The position numbers and the translations under genes were made by a program. Below the pieces are notes generated by a model. It worked only from the letters and a program-made list of their open reading frames with translations. It made no database searches and was not told the origin of the DNA. This document shows positions 1-8,667 of a DNA stretch of 64,000 nt, piece by piece (positions within the stretch are counted from its first letter, which is position 1; every line of letters begins with the position of its first letter). Origin of the DNA: an uncultured Bacteroidales bacterium (GTDB lineage Bacteria > Bacteroidota > Bacteroidia > Bacteroidales > UBA932); assembly GCA_944322585.1 (NCBI GenBank), contig CALUPB010000005.1, positions 113,037 to 177,036 on the forward strand, read 5' to 3'.

Positions 1-2412
1 GGAAGATGGCAGCCGACACTTCATCTGACCCGTCTTTACTCTCTGATGAAACTGTACAGGGACCCTTCATCAGGATGGTACGGGAACGGTGAGATGAGAC
101 GTAAATTTCACAGGATGCTTGATTACTGGTTTTCTCTCATGCCGGAAAGCGACAACTGGTGGCACAATGAAATCGGAGTCCCTCGCAAGATGACCGCAAT
201 CCTGCTGATGTTCGGGGATGAGGTTACGGAAAGGGAACTCAGGGGCGGTCTTGCCGTGCTGGAGAAGTCGCAGTTCGGGATGACAGGTCAGAACAGGGTC
301 TGGCTTGCCATCAACAATCTTATGAAGGGCCTGCTCATCGGGGATGAGACTCTTGTCCGGACTGCACGGGACGTGGTAGCGGAAGAGATTTCACTGACTG
401 AAGGCGAGGAAGGGATTCAGAAAGACTGGGCTTTCCATCAGCACGGGCCGCAGATACAGTTCGGCAATTACGGCCTGACCTATGCCGAGTCCGTTTCCTC
501 TCTGTTCCGTGTCCTTGACGGGTCTCCGTATGAATTCTCCGACAGTCAGTACGGGGTTGTGGATTCCCTCCTGATGGAAGGCATTGCCTGGAGCGTCTGG
601 AAAGGCATGTTGGATCCGAGTTTCTGCGGGAGACAGGTGTTCATTGATGCGGGCCGGGGAAAGGCATATTCGACAGCCGTATCGGCCCTTAATCTTGCCG
701 CACTCGGGAAGGACGACAGCGACCGGCTGCGAAGGACGGCGGACAGGATATTCTATCCGGAGAAATATCCCGAGACGATTACCGGTGCCAGATATTACGG
801 TTCCTCTGACTGCGGGATTTACCGTACTGAGGACTGGTATTCTTCGGTGAGGATGCATTCCGACAGGACAGTCGGTTTCGAGTTCACCAACGATGAGAAC
901 ATGAATGCATGGTTTTCCGCGGACGGTGCCCTGCTGTTCATGCAGAACGGGAATGAATACGAAAACATATTCGCCCGCTGGGACTGGCGGAAGGTGCCTG
1001 GAGTCACGGCTTATGACAACGGAAAGCCTCTGAAGACCGATGACGATCCGCTTGCCAAACGGAACAGGACAGGACATGTCGGAGGGGCAGTTGCCGGAGA
1101 CGTGATGTGCACCACTATGGAGATAAACAGGGACAGCCTCCATGCCCTGAAGACAGTCTGTTTTTTCGATGATGTAGTGGTGGCTCTCGGTGCGGCCATC
1201 GGCACGGATGACCCTACTGTCTTTTCGCTGACAACGGCTATCGACCAGACGAACCTTGCCGGAAATGTCGTGCGCGGCAGCAACTGGGTACATCACAACG
1301 GACGGGGTTATGTCCTGCTTCCTCAGCCCGGCGATGCGGCGTCTGCGGGAGAGTCCGGTGTAGTGGCTGCGGGACAATCAGGTGATGCGGTGGAGGATGT
1401 AGTATCTGCGGGACAGTCAGGTGCGGCGGTGTCCTTGGGGCAGACTGGTGATGCAGCATCTGCGGGAGAGGTTGGTGCAGTAGTGTCCGCGGAACAATCC
1501 GGTGTGGTAGTGTCCTTGGAACTGACAGGCGATGCGGTGTACGGATCACCGAACGGAGAAGCAGCATCTACAGGACAGGCCGGTGCAGTGTCTTTGGAAC
1601 AATCCGGTGATAGTGTGAAACCGGCAGCCCGGCCCGGGCGTCTGGTAGTTACCGCTGTCGAACAGTCAGGAAAATGGGATCTGATCGACCCCTTTTATAA
1701 AGACAGATGGGACGCCGGCAAGGTGTTCAAATGCTATGTGGAGCATGACCCGTATGCATCGGACAATACATATGCCTATGCAGTGCTGCCGTGCAGGTCA
1801 TCTTCGGAAACAGAACTGTTTGCCGAGGCTCCGCCAATCCGGATTCTTTGCAACACCGCCCTTTGTCAGGCTGTGGAGTATGGGGATGTCATCTGTGCCG
1901 TGTTCCATGCGGCAGGTTCATTCACGGCACCGGACGGGATCTCCGTTGAGGCGGACGGGCCGGCAGTCATGATATTGCGGGAAGGAGAGTCCGTAGCCGA
2001 AACGGATCTTGAGCCTCTTGCCGCCATTGACATAAATTCATTAAATTTGCAGGACATGAAAACGAGAAGCAAGACATTCCAGATTGAGGACGAGATGGTC
2101 TGGCAGGAAGCCGGGCAGGGCGTCCGGAGACAGATTATGGGTTACGACGGCCAGCTGATGATGGTCAAGGTACAATTCGAAAAGGGTGCGGTAGGTACTG
2201 CGCACAGCCATTACCACAGTCAGTCTACATATGTTGCCAGCGGCAAATTCGAAGTGACCATAGGTGATGAAAAAGCTGTTTTGAGTGCCGGGGAGGGCTA
2301 TTATGTGGAGCCGGACGTTCTGCACGGCTGTGTATGCCTTGAAGCGGGGACTCTTATAGACACATTCTCTCCGGTACGGGAAGACTTTCTGAAAGCTGCC
2401 GGACTGCAATGA
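1..2412 (+). CDS. Polysaccharide lyase family 8 fused to a KdgF-like cupin (5' partial)
   Basis: The frame is open to the left edge, so the N-terminus is missing; the first ATG at 46 is internal. PL8 enzymes cut uronate-containing glycans (hyaluronan, chondroitin, xanthan) by beta-elimination. The toroid motif NWWHNEIGVP lies near 157-186. A His codon at 442, Tyr at 469 and Arg at 631 have the 9- and 54-residue spacing I recall for the catalytic His, Tyr and Arg of chondroitinase AC. The beta-sandwich is interrupted by about 95 low-complexity residues (1330-1620). After an internal Met at 2056 comes a complete cupin with HSHYH and a later His as metal ligands, resembling KdgF, which opens 4,5-unsaturated uronates, the product type of a lyase. 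Substrate cannot be told. The PL8 call is firm; the KdgF assignment is an inference from cupin similarity and pathway logic. Confidence 0.85.
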   Translation, partial: GRWQPTLHLTRLYSLMKLYRDPSSGWYGNGEMRRKFHRMLDYWFSLMPESDNWWHNEIGVPRKMTAILLMFGDEVTERELRGGLAVLEKSQFGMTGQNRVWLAINNLMKGLLIGDETLVRTARDVVAEEISLTEGEEGIQKDWAFHQHGPQIQFGNYGLTYAESVSSLFRVLDGSPYEFSDSQYGVVDSLLMEGIAWSVWKGMLDPSFCGRQVFIDAGRGKAYSTAVSALNLAALGKDDSDRLRRTADRIFYPEKYPETITGARYYGSSDCGIYRTEDWYSSVRMHSDRTVGFEFTNDENMNAWFSADGALLFMQNGNEYENIFARWDWRKVPGVTAYDNGKPLKTDDDPLAKRNRTGHVGGAVAGDVMCTTMEINRDSLHALKTVCFFDDVVVALGAAIGTDDPTVFSLTTAIDQTNLAGNVVRGSNWVHHNGRGYVLLPQPGDAASAGESGVVAAGQSGDAVEDVVSAGQSGAAVSLGQTGDAASAGEVGAVVSAEQSGVVVSLELTGDAVYGSPNGEAASTGQAGAVSLEQSGDSVKPAARPGRLVVTAVEQSGKWDLIDPFYKDRWDAGKVFKCYVEHDPYASDNTYAYAVLPCRSSSETELFAEAPPIRILCNTALCQAVEYGDVICAVFHAAGSFTAPDGISVEADGPAVMILREGESVAETDLEPLAAIDINSLNLQDMKTRSKTFQIEDEMVWQEAGQGVRRQIMGYDGQLMMVKVQFEKGAVGTAHSHYHSQSTYVASGKFEVTIGDEKAVLSAGEGYYVEPDVLHGCVCLEAGTLIDTFSPVREDFLKAAGLQ
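1330..1620 (+). repeat. 27-bp-unit degenerate minisatellite inside the PL8 lyase
   Basis: The encoded segment repeats a nine-residue unit of the form G-Q-S-G-D-A-V-S-A, with variants such as GQTGDAASA, GEVGAVVSA and EQSGVVVSL. Spacers of other lengths interrupt the array. It stays in frame and sits in a beta-sandwich loop between GYVLLPQP and GRLVVTAVEQSGKW. Confidence 0.8.
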
Positions 2413-2475
2413 CATTGCATCACGGACGGAGGTATCGTGATAAATAATTTGATATCAATTGATTATAAAAACATT

Positions 2476-2517
2476 ATTGTCCGCAGTGCATGTTTCTTGA
2501 AGGGTACTGCGGACAAT
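2476..2517. terminator. Probable bidirectional terminator between convergent genes
   Basis: A perfect 12-bp stem (ATTGTCCGCAGT at 2476-2487 pairing with 2506-2517) with an 18-nt loop lies between the stops of the lyase (2412) and rsmA (2574). On the minus strand it runs into a T-rich stretch; the plus strand has only a weak T stretch. Confidence 0.65.
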
Positions 2518-2573
2518 ATGTATTTCATAAATATTTGACAAACAATATGTTGGAGTAAGTGTGCCGTTCGTGA

Positions 2574-3833
2574 TCAAAACATTTCAGTGAGGGAGATGAA
2601 GTCCTCTACACCGAGCCGTTCGGGCCGGAGGTCGAATACAGGATCCGAAAGGAAAGCGGCCATGCGTGCATCGTCCCAGCCTTCACGGGATGCTTTGGCG
2701 TTGATGAGCGGACGGAGCGAGTTGCGCATGGTCTTGCGCCTCTGGTTGAACGCAGTCTTCACTACGGCCTTGAACATGCTTTCGTCGCATCCGAGCGTCT
2801 TCCGTCCGTTCCGGGTGAGTCTTATTACGGCTGACTTGACCTTAGGCGGCGGATTGAAAGCCCCTTCCCCTACAGTGAACAGATACTCGATATCGTACCA
2901 TGCCTGCAGAAGGACGGAAAGGATGCCGTAGGTCTTGCTCCCGGGTCCTTCCGCAATTCTTTCGGCCACTTCTTTCTGGATCATGCACACCACTTGCGGG
3001 ACGGAATTCCTGTAGTCGAGTATCCTGAAGAATATCTGTGATGAAATGTTGTAAGGGAAATTTCCTATTATGCAGAACTGTCCCTTGAAAAAAGTCTCCA
3101 GTCTTAGCTTCAGGAAGTCGGCTTCTATCAGGGCTCCGGACGGTATCGGAAGATTCGTCAGCAGGTAGTCGACTGATTCCCGGTCGATTTCCACCATCTT
3201 CAGTGACAGTTCGGGTCTCTGGAGCAGATACTGTGTCAGGACTCCCATGCCAGGCCCCACTTCCAGCACGTCGGTCCAACGGCCACCATACCCGACCTTG
3301 GTTTCGGCCTCCCTATGGCCAGTGTCTTTCCCGACCTGTGTCTCGGACTCCCTATGGTTAGTGTCATTCCCGACATGCATCGTGGTCTCCATATGACAGG
3401 CCGGCTGGATCGGGGTGTCGGTCCGGTTTTCTGCTGATGTTCCGACATGTCCGTCCATGTCCTTGGCTACGTCCGTGTTGACGGTCTGTTCCCTGTCATT
3501 TCCCGTCTCCGATTCTGTCATGCTTTGCAAGCGTGTTGTCTCCGTCTCCTCTCCTGTCGCCTTATGCAAGCGTGTTGTCTCCGTCTCCTCTCCTGTCGCC
3601 TTCTGCAAGCGTGTTGTCTCCGTCTCCTCTCCTGTCGCCTCCTGCAAGTGCGTTGTCCCTGTCTCCTCTCCTGTCGCCTCCTGCAAGTGCGTTGTCCCTG
3701 TCGCCGATTCTGCCGCGTTCTGCAAGTGTGATGCATCCGGAGACGGGGCAATCAGCGACTCCGCAATCCGCTGCGCTATGGAAAGATCCGTGAGAAAATG
3801 CTGTCCGAGTGATTTTTTTGCCCTGACTTCCAT
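2574..3833 (-). CDS. rsmA: 16S rRNA (adenine(1518)-N6/adenine(1519)-N6)-dimethyltransferase RsmA with a large repeat insert
   Basis: RsmA (KsgA) dimethylates two adjacent adenines near the 3' end of 16S rRNA during small-subunit assembly, using SAM. The product shows KKSLGQHFL at residues 6-14, the SAM loop EVGPGMG at 191-197 and the catalytic-site NFPY. I chose the ATG at 3833 because it gives the family N-terminus MEVRAKKSLGQ; the frame is open further upstream to 3881. At 419 residues it is about 155 longer than usual. The excess is one low-complexity insert at residues 30-184, between the N-terminal helix and the SAM loop, made of 13-residue repeats. Without the insert it has normal length. 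It is divergent from aspS. Identity is secure; how the insert is tolerated is unknown. Confidence 0.95.
   Translation of the reverse strand: MEVRAKKSLGQHFLTDLSIAQRIAESLIAPSPDASHLQNAAESATGTTHLQEATGEETGTTHLQEATGEETETTRLQKATGEETETTRLHKATGEETETTRLQSMTESETGNDREQTVNTDVAKDMDGHVGTSAENRTDTPIQPACHMETTMHVGNDTNHRESETQVGKDTGHREAETKVGYGGRWTDVLEVGPGMGVLTQYLLQRPELSLKMVEIDRESVDYLLTNLPIPSGALIEADFLKLRLETFFKGQFCIIGNFPYNISSQIFFRILDYRNSVPQVVCMIQKEVAERIAEGPGSKTYGILSVLLQAWYDIEYLFTVGEGAFNPPPKVKSAVIRLTRNGRKTLGCDESMFKAVVKTAFNQRRKTMRNSLRPLINAKASREGWDDARMAAFLSDPVFDLRPERLGVEDFISLTEMF
3291..3407 (-). repeat. 39-bp tandem repeat in rsmA (family 2)
   Basis: A second, unrelated sequence repeats with the same 39-bp period (starts at 3291, 3330 and 3369). 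It encodes units of the type VGKDTGHREAETK. It belongs to the same protein insert as family 1, separated by non-repetitive low-complexity sequence. Confidence 0.85.
3526..3730 (-). repeat. 39-bp tandem repeat in rsmA (family 1)
   Basis: Units begin at 3526, 3565, 3604, 3643, 3682 and a partial one at 3721, exactly 39 bp apart. They encode 13-residue repeats of the type LQKATGEETETTR. The three units read first on the plus strand (3526-3642) are nearly identical, and the rest carry a few substitutions, so the array looks young. Confidence 0.95.
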
Positions 3834-3869
3834 AAATGTGTGTTTGAGAAACTGGTTTCTGAATCGCTG

Positions 3870-3877
3870 CAAAAATA
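3870..3877 (-). promoter_or_regulatory. Candidate rsmA -7 box
   Basis: On the minus strand this reads TATTTTTG, matching the Bacteroidota -7 consensus TAnnTTTG, 37 bp upstream of the chosen rsmA start. I see no good -33 TTTG at the expected spacing. Confidence 0.4.
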
Positions 3878-3950
3878 ACAAATTTGAGTCAGGTAATCAT
3901 ATTCTTGCCTTATGTTCTCCGTCAGTCTTCCATTATCAGTACAAATTTAT

Positions 3951-3958
3951 TACTTTTG
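3951..3958 (+). promoter_or_regulatory. Candidate aspS -7 box
   Basis: TACTTTTG matches TAnnTTTG. It would give a transcript with a leader of about 200 nt before the aspS start at 4163. The leader is GC-rich and contains a short hairpin, AGCCGGA-C-TCCGGCT, near 3967-3981. No clear -33 element is present. Confidence 0.4.
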
Positions 3959-4162
3959 CCACGCAAAGCCGGACTCCGGCTGACATGCTTCCGGTCTGAA
4001 GTCAGTGCCCCGCCGGCCGTTAGTGGTTCACATGGATGCCGGTGGATATCCGGAAGCGGGCGGATACCGGGGCGTGGCAGGGATTTGCAGTTCCGTACTG
4101 TTCTGCCTTGCCGGGAGCGGGAGATACCGTTGCAGACAAGAATTTTTAAATACGATATAATA

Positions 4163-5932
4163 ATGTACAGGACACATACTTGCGGGGAGCTCCGCATAGA
4201 GAATGCCGGACAGACAGTCACTCTGGCCGGATGGGTGCAGAAGTCGAGGCGTCTGGGAGGGATGACATTCATCGACCTTCGCGACAGATATGGAATAACG
4301 CAACTTGTCATCGACGAGTCGGCGGCATCCGAACTGAAAGAGGCAGCGGATTCTCTCGGCCGCGAGTTCGTGATCCAGGCTACAGGTACCGTAATAGAGC
4401 GTCAGAGCAAGAACCCGAAGATGCCGACGGGGGACATCGAGATAAGTCTTTCTTCAATCAATATATTGAACAGGGCGCAGACTCCTCCGTTTACAATCGA
4501 GGATGTAAGCGATGGGGGAGAGGAGCTCAGGGCAAGGTACCGTTATCTTGACCTGAGGCGCAATCCTCTCCGCAAGGCATTGGAACTCAGACACAGACTG
4601 GCTCACGAGGTGCGTAATTATCTTGACGGAAAGGGTTTCCTGGAGATAGAGACTCCGTATCTTATCAAGTCCACTCCGGAGGGGGCAAGGGATTTCGTGG
4701 TGCCGTCGAGGATGAATCCGGGACAGTTCTATGCCCTTCCGCAGTCCCCGCAGACGTTCAAGCAGCTGCTCATGGTAGCCGGATATGACCGGTATTTCCA
4801 GATTGTACGCTGTTTCCGCGACGAGGATCTGAGGGCGGACAGACAGCCTGAATTTACCCAGATAGACTGCGAGATGTCCTTCGTGGAGCAGGAGGATGTG
4901 CTGGACACGTTCGAAGGAATGATGAGGACTCTGTTCAGGAACGTACTCAATGTCGAAATCCCTGATCCGCTTCCGAGGATGAGTTGGTATGACGCCATGG
5001 ACTTCTACGGTTCCGACAAGCCGGATATCCGGTTCGGCATGAAGATACATGAAATTACAGGCAAAGTGCAGGGCAAGGGTTTCTCCGTCTTCGACAGCGT
5101 GGATTATGTCGGGGCGATAAACGTGGACGGAGCGGCGGAATATACCCGCAAGCAGATAGACGAGCTCACGGAATGGGTCAAGAGGCCTCAGGTCGGAGCC
5201 AAAGGGCTCGTGTATATCAAATACAATGCAGACGGCAGTTTCAAGTCATCCGTCGACAAGTTCTATACTCCGGACGAACTGAAGGGTATCGCTGAATATA
5301 TGGAATCGAAGCCGGGTGATATGATTCTCGTCCTCTGCGGGCCTAAACGCAAGACCCAGACGATGCTCGGAGTCCTGCGTATAGAAATGGGCAACCGTCT
5401 CGGTCTGAGGGATCCTCATAATTTCGCCCCTCTGTGGATTGTGGATTTCCCTCTTCTCGAATGGGACGACGAGACACAGCGCTTCTATGCCATGCATCAT
5501 CCGTTCACTGCCCCTAAGCCAGAGCACATGGATCTGTTTTACAGTGACAGGAAGGAAGACCTCGAGAAGGTTTGTGCCAATGCATACGACTTCGTCCTCA
5601 ACGGGACGGAGCTTGGCGGCGGCTCTATCAGGATACATGATGCGGAGGTACAGCAGAGGATGTTCGAGGTGCTCGGAATATCGAGGGAAGATGCCGAGTA
5701 TAAGTTCGGCTTCATTATCAATGCATTCAAGTTCGGGGCTCCTCCTCACGGAGGTCTCGCATTCGGTTTCGACAGGGTATGCGCCCTGTTCGGCGGACAG
5801 GAGACCATCAGGGATTACATAGCCTTCCCTAAGAATAACCAGGGACGCGACGTGATGATCGATTCCCCTTCATACATCGACCAGGAGCAGATGGACGAAC
5901 TCTTCCTTGCTTCCACCGCTAAAAAAGAGTGA
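4163..5932 (+). CDS. aspS: Aspartate--tRNA ligase
   Basis: Class II synthetase that charges tRNA-Asp with aspartate using ATP. The product starts [11 protein letters not shown], the usual bacterial AspRS start, so the ATG at 4163 is preferred over the open frame from 3884. The N-terminal OB-fold anticodon domain ([13 protein letters not shown]) is followed by the class II core: motif 2 [18 protein letters not shown] and motif 3 [10 protein letters not shown]. The bacterial GAD insertion lies between them. Length is 589 residues, normal for the bacterial type. It is divergent from rsmA and convergent with yifB. Whether it is the Asp-only or the Asp/Asn type cannot be told from this window. Confidence 0.97.
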   Translation: MYRTHTCGELRIENAGQTVTLAGWVQKSRRLGGMTFIDLRDRYGITQLVIDESAASELKEAADSLGREFVIQATGTVIERQSKNPKMPTGDIEISLSSINILNRAQTPPFTIEDVSDGGEELRARYRYLDLRRNPLRKALELRHRLAHEVRNYLDGKGFLEIETPYLIKSTPEGARDFVVPSRMNPGQFYALPQSPQTFKQLLMVAGYDRYFQIVRCFRDEDLRADRQPEFTQIDCEMSFVEQEDVLDTFEGMMRTLFRNVLNVEIPDPLPRMSWYDAMDFYGSDKPDIRFGMKIHEITGKVQGKGFSVFDSVDYVGAINVDGAAEYTRKQIDELTEWVKRPQVGAKGLVYIKYNADGSFKSSVDKFYTPDELKGIAEYMESKPGDMILVLCGPKRKTQTMLGVLRIEMGNRLGLRDPHNFAPLWIVDFPLLEWDDETQRFYAMHHPFTAPKPEHMDLFYSDRKEDLEKVCANAYDFVLNGTELGGGSIRIHDAEVQQRMFEVLGISREDAEYKFGFIINAFKFGAPPHGGLAFGFDRVCALFGGQETIRDYIAFPKNNQGRDVMIDSPSYIDQEQMDELFLASTAKKE

Positions 5933-6057
5933 ACCGCCATTGATACCGCATGGTATGGCCGGCCGTGGCAGGCAAAGGCTTTTCGTCCGGACTGTCATAA
6001 TAATAGCCGAAGTATGGCCGGTCTTTGATCCTGTGTGGAGACACGGATTCCGGAGGG

Positions 6058-7755
6058 CTACATCAGGATGTCCGGCTTGTCGAGAAACCTGTAGCCGATG
6101 GCTTCTGCAAGGTGGTTCATGCTTATTTCCGGACATCCTTCAAGGTCTGCAATCGTTCTGGAGAGTTTCAGTATACGGTTGCAGGCTCTGGCTGACAGAC
6201 CGGCTTTGCCGATCGCCTTTTCCAGAAAATCCTGACACTGTGACGAAAGGTTGCAGTATTGCCGTATCTGTCTGCTGTTCATGGCGGAGTTGGTAAATAT
6301 GCCTTCCCCTTTGAAACGCTCTCCCTGGATATCCCGTGCTTTCATTACCCGTTCTGCAACGGCAGCACTCGTTTCGGTGAGCGGACGCTTTACGATGTTT
6401 CTTGCGTCTACCGGCCTAAGCCAGAGGTGAATGTCTATCCTGTCCATTATAGGTCCGGAAAGTTTGGAGAGATAGGCTGTCCTGCGTGCCGGAGTGCAGG
6501 TGCACCTGTCACCTTCCCCGAAATATCCGCACGGGCACGGATTGGTCGCCGCGATAAGCATGAAATCGGCGGGATATTCTATCTTTGACCGCAGACGGGA
6601 AATGGTGACTTTCTTTTCCTCCATCGGACCCCTCAGGGCTTCGATGACTTTCTTCGGAGCCTCGCACAGTTCGTCAAGAAAGAGTATGCCATTGTGTGCC
6701 AATGAGATTTCCCCCGGCATGATATTATCCGAACCGCCACCGACAAGAGCCGGTATGGAAGCGCTGTAGTGCGGGCTGCGGAAAGGCCTGACCCTGCCTG
6801 TCGCGTATCGTATTCCTCCCTTGCCGGCTACGGAATATATCTTGCTTGTCTGTATGGCTTCTTCGACTGACATGGGTGGCAGGATATTCGCCACGGCTTT
6901 TGCCAAAGAACTTTTTCCCGCGCCAGGCGGCCCTATAAGCAGGACGTTGTGATTCCCGGCGGCGGCAATCTCCAGTCCCCGCTTCGCCCCTTCCTGTCCC
7001 ACGATTTCCGAGAAATCCATGATGTCTTCCTCAGCCGGACATCCGTCTTTCACGTAAATCCCATCTTTCATATCGCCGCTCCGGGGTTCGGATCCGGAGC
7101 CGTTGTCCTGTCCTGCATTATGGCGTCCGTCTTCAGGAAGGCCTTCTGTACATGTAGTCCGGGGACCGGTTCCGGAGGGGAAGTCCGTACCGCAAGCCAT
7201 GGTTCCAGCCGCTTTCAGCGGAGTCCGGAGAAGCCATCTGCCGTTATCCTCTCCTTTCAGGATACGGACGACATCCTCAATCCGTCTTACTCCATGGATA
7301 TCCGTCATATGATATTCCGCAGCCTCACAGCCCGACTCATATGGCAGGATGCATCCTTTGAAACCCGATGCGGCTGCAAGCCCGGCCATTGGCAATGCTC
7401 CTGAAACATTCCTGACAGTTCCGTCCAGTCCCAGCTCTCCCATTATCAGATATTGTCCGGCCAAAGGCAGTTCTTCCTGTCCGGAGGACGCTATGATGCC
7501 AATGGCAATGGGCAGATCGTAGCCGCTGCCTTTCTTGTGCATGTCCGCCGGGGCGAGATTGATGACGATTTTCCTTCCGGGTATCCGGTATCCTATTGTC
7601 TGGAGGGCTGTGACTGTCCTGAGCAGGCTTTCTTTCACCGCAACGTCTGCCAGCCCGACAAGATGTATCCCTATCCCGTTCGTTATGTCCACTTCCACCG
7701 TGACCGGGACAGCTTCTATCCCGACACATTTCGCTCCGTATAAAGTCGTCAGCAT
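6058..7755 (-). CDS. YifB/ComM family Mg-chelatase-like AAA+ ATPase
   Basis: YifB/ComM proteins are hexameric AAA+ ATPases; ComM drives branch migration in natural transformation. The N-terminal Lon-like ChlI domain covers residues 1-165, Walker A GPPGAGKSS is at 275-283, Walker B ILFLDEL follows, then an ATTNPCPCGYFG segment with the conserved cysteines of this family, and the C-terminal Mg_chelatase domain. Length is 565 residues against about 510 in relatives. The excess is a polar, Gly/Asp-rich linker at residues 171-245 between the ChlI and AAA domains. Divergent from mlaE. The family is secure; a role in DNA uptake is inferred from ComM. Confidence 0.92.
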   Translation of the reverse strand: MLTTLYGAKCVGIEAVPVTVEVDITNGIGIHLVGLADVAVKESLLRTVTALQTIGYRIPGRKIVINLAPADMHKKGSGYDLPIAIGIIASSGQEELPLAGQYLIMGELGLDGTVRNVSGALPMAGLAAASGFKGCILPYESGCEAAEYHMTDIHGVRRIEDVVRILKGEDNGRWLLRTPLKAAGTMACGTDFPSGTGPRTTCTEGLPEDGRHNAGQDNGSGSEPRSGDMKDGIYVKDGCPAEEDIMDFSEIVGQEGAKRGLEIAAAGNHNVLLIGPPGAGKSSLAKAVANILPPMSVEEAIQTSKIYSVAGKGGIRYATGRVRPFRSPHYSASIPALVGGGSDNIMPGEISLAHNGILFLDELCEAPKKVIEALRGPMEEKKVTISRLRSKIEYPADFMLIAATNPCPCGYFGEGDRCTCTPARRTAYLSKLSGPIMDRIDIHLWLRPVDARNIVKRPLTETSAAVAERVMKARDIQGERFKGEGIFTNSAMNSRQIRQYCNLSSQCQDFLEKAIGKAGLSARACNRILKLSRTIADLEGCPEISMNHLAEAIGYRFLDKPDILM

Positions 7756-7851
7756 AATCCGAAATTTTTCCGAATATTACCCGTATTGCCGGGAAACGTA
7801 TACAAGAAAGAGAAAAATGTGGCGAAATTCCTCCATATGACGAAAAAAGAG

Positions 7852-7859
7852 TAAATTTG
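7852..7859 (+). promoter_or_regulatory. Candidate -7 box of the mlaE-mlaF operon
   Basis: TAAATTTG matches the Bacteroidota -7 consensus and lies 25 bp before the mlaE start at 7884, in the 128-bp divergent spacer shared with yifB. No convincing -33 element. Confidence 0.45.
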
Positions 7860-7883
7860 TCATGATGAGGACATCCGGATATT

Positions 7884-8630
7884 ATGATCAGGAATTTTTT
7901 TGAAGCAATCGGAAGATATACCCTTTTCCTCGGAATGGTTTTCCGCAAGCCTGAAAAGTGGAGGATATTCTGGCGTCAGTCCGTGCTGGAGGCGGACAAG
8001 CTGATACTTTCATCGATACTCATAGTCAGTGTCATATCCGTCTTTATAGGCGGTGTGCTCGTGATACAGACGGCGTCCAACATGCAGAATCCCCTTCTGG
8101 ACAGGATGTATGTGGGATATATGGTAAGGGAGAGCCTCGTTCTGGAATTCTGCTCCACGATGGTGGCGCTCATCCTTGCCGGGAAGATGGGGTCCAACAT
8201 AGCCTCCGAAATCGGGAGCATGAGGATTTCCGAGCAGATAGACGCGATGGACATGATGGGCATCAATTCGGCCGGGTATCTCGTCCTTCCGAAAATCATT
8301 TCGTCAGTGCTGCTCAGCCCGTTCCTGATGTTGCTCAGCATGGCTCTCGGCATACTCGGCGGCTATGTGGTGGTGGAATTGACCGAGATTATCCCGACAG
8401 CGAAGTATGTTTCCGGGCTGCGGTATTCATTCAACGGATTCTATATTTTCTACAGCTGCTTCAAGATGTCCCTGTTCTGTTTCTTCATATCGTCTATCTC
8501 CGCCTTCAACGGGTATTATGCGAGAGGCGGCTCCCTCGGGGTGGGGTGGTCGAGTACGAGATCCATAGTCGTGGCAAGCATACTCATCCTGATGTTCGAC
8601 CTGATAGTCACACAGCTTATGCTTTATTGA
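7884..8630 (+). CDS. MlaE-family ABC transporter permease
   Basis: Inner-membrane permease of the MCE/Mla type, which moves phospholipid between the two membranes. The 248-residue product has five to six hydrophobic segments and the family signature region with EFCSTMVALILAGKMGSNIA and EIGSMRISEQIDAMDMMGI. The ATPase gene starts 37 bp downstream, so they form an operon. The substrate-binding MCE protein (MlaD), often next in line in this phylum, is not here; a Fic gene takes its place, so MlaD must be encoded elsewhere. Confidence 0.88.
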   Translation: MIRNFFEAIGRYTLFLGMVFRKPEKWRIFWRQSVLEADKLILSSILIVSVISVFIGGVLVIQTASNMQNPLLDRMYVGYMVRESLVLEFCSTMVALILAGKMGSNIASEIGSMRISEQIDAMDMMGINSAGYLVLPKIISSVLLSPFLMLLSMALGILGGYVVVELTEIIPTAKYVSGLRYSFNGFYIFYSCFKMSLFCFFISSISAFNGYYARGGSLGVGWSSTRSIVVASILILMFDLIVTQLMLY

Positions 8631-8667
8631 ATCCGGGAGGAGCCGTTCCGGAGAAATCGCAGACAAT

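Noticed and set aside
391-1377. 328-codon antisense ORF over the lyase
   Set aside because: The plus frame has PL8 catalytic residues with correct spacing; the antisense product is Arg/His-rich without family features.
3884-4162. 93-residue N-terminal extension of AspS
   Set aside because: The extension is Arg/Ser/Pro-rich and unlike any synthetase, and the ATG at 4163 gives the family N-terminus.
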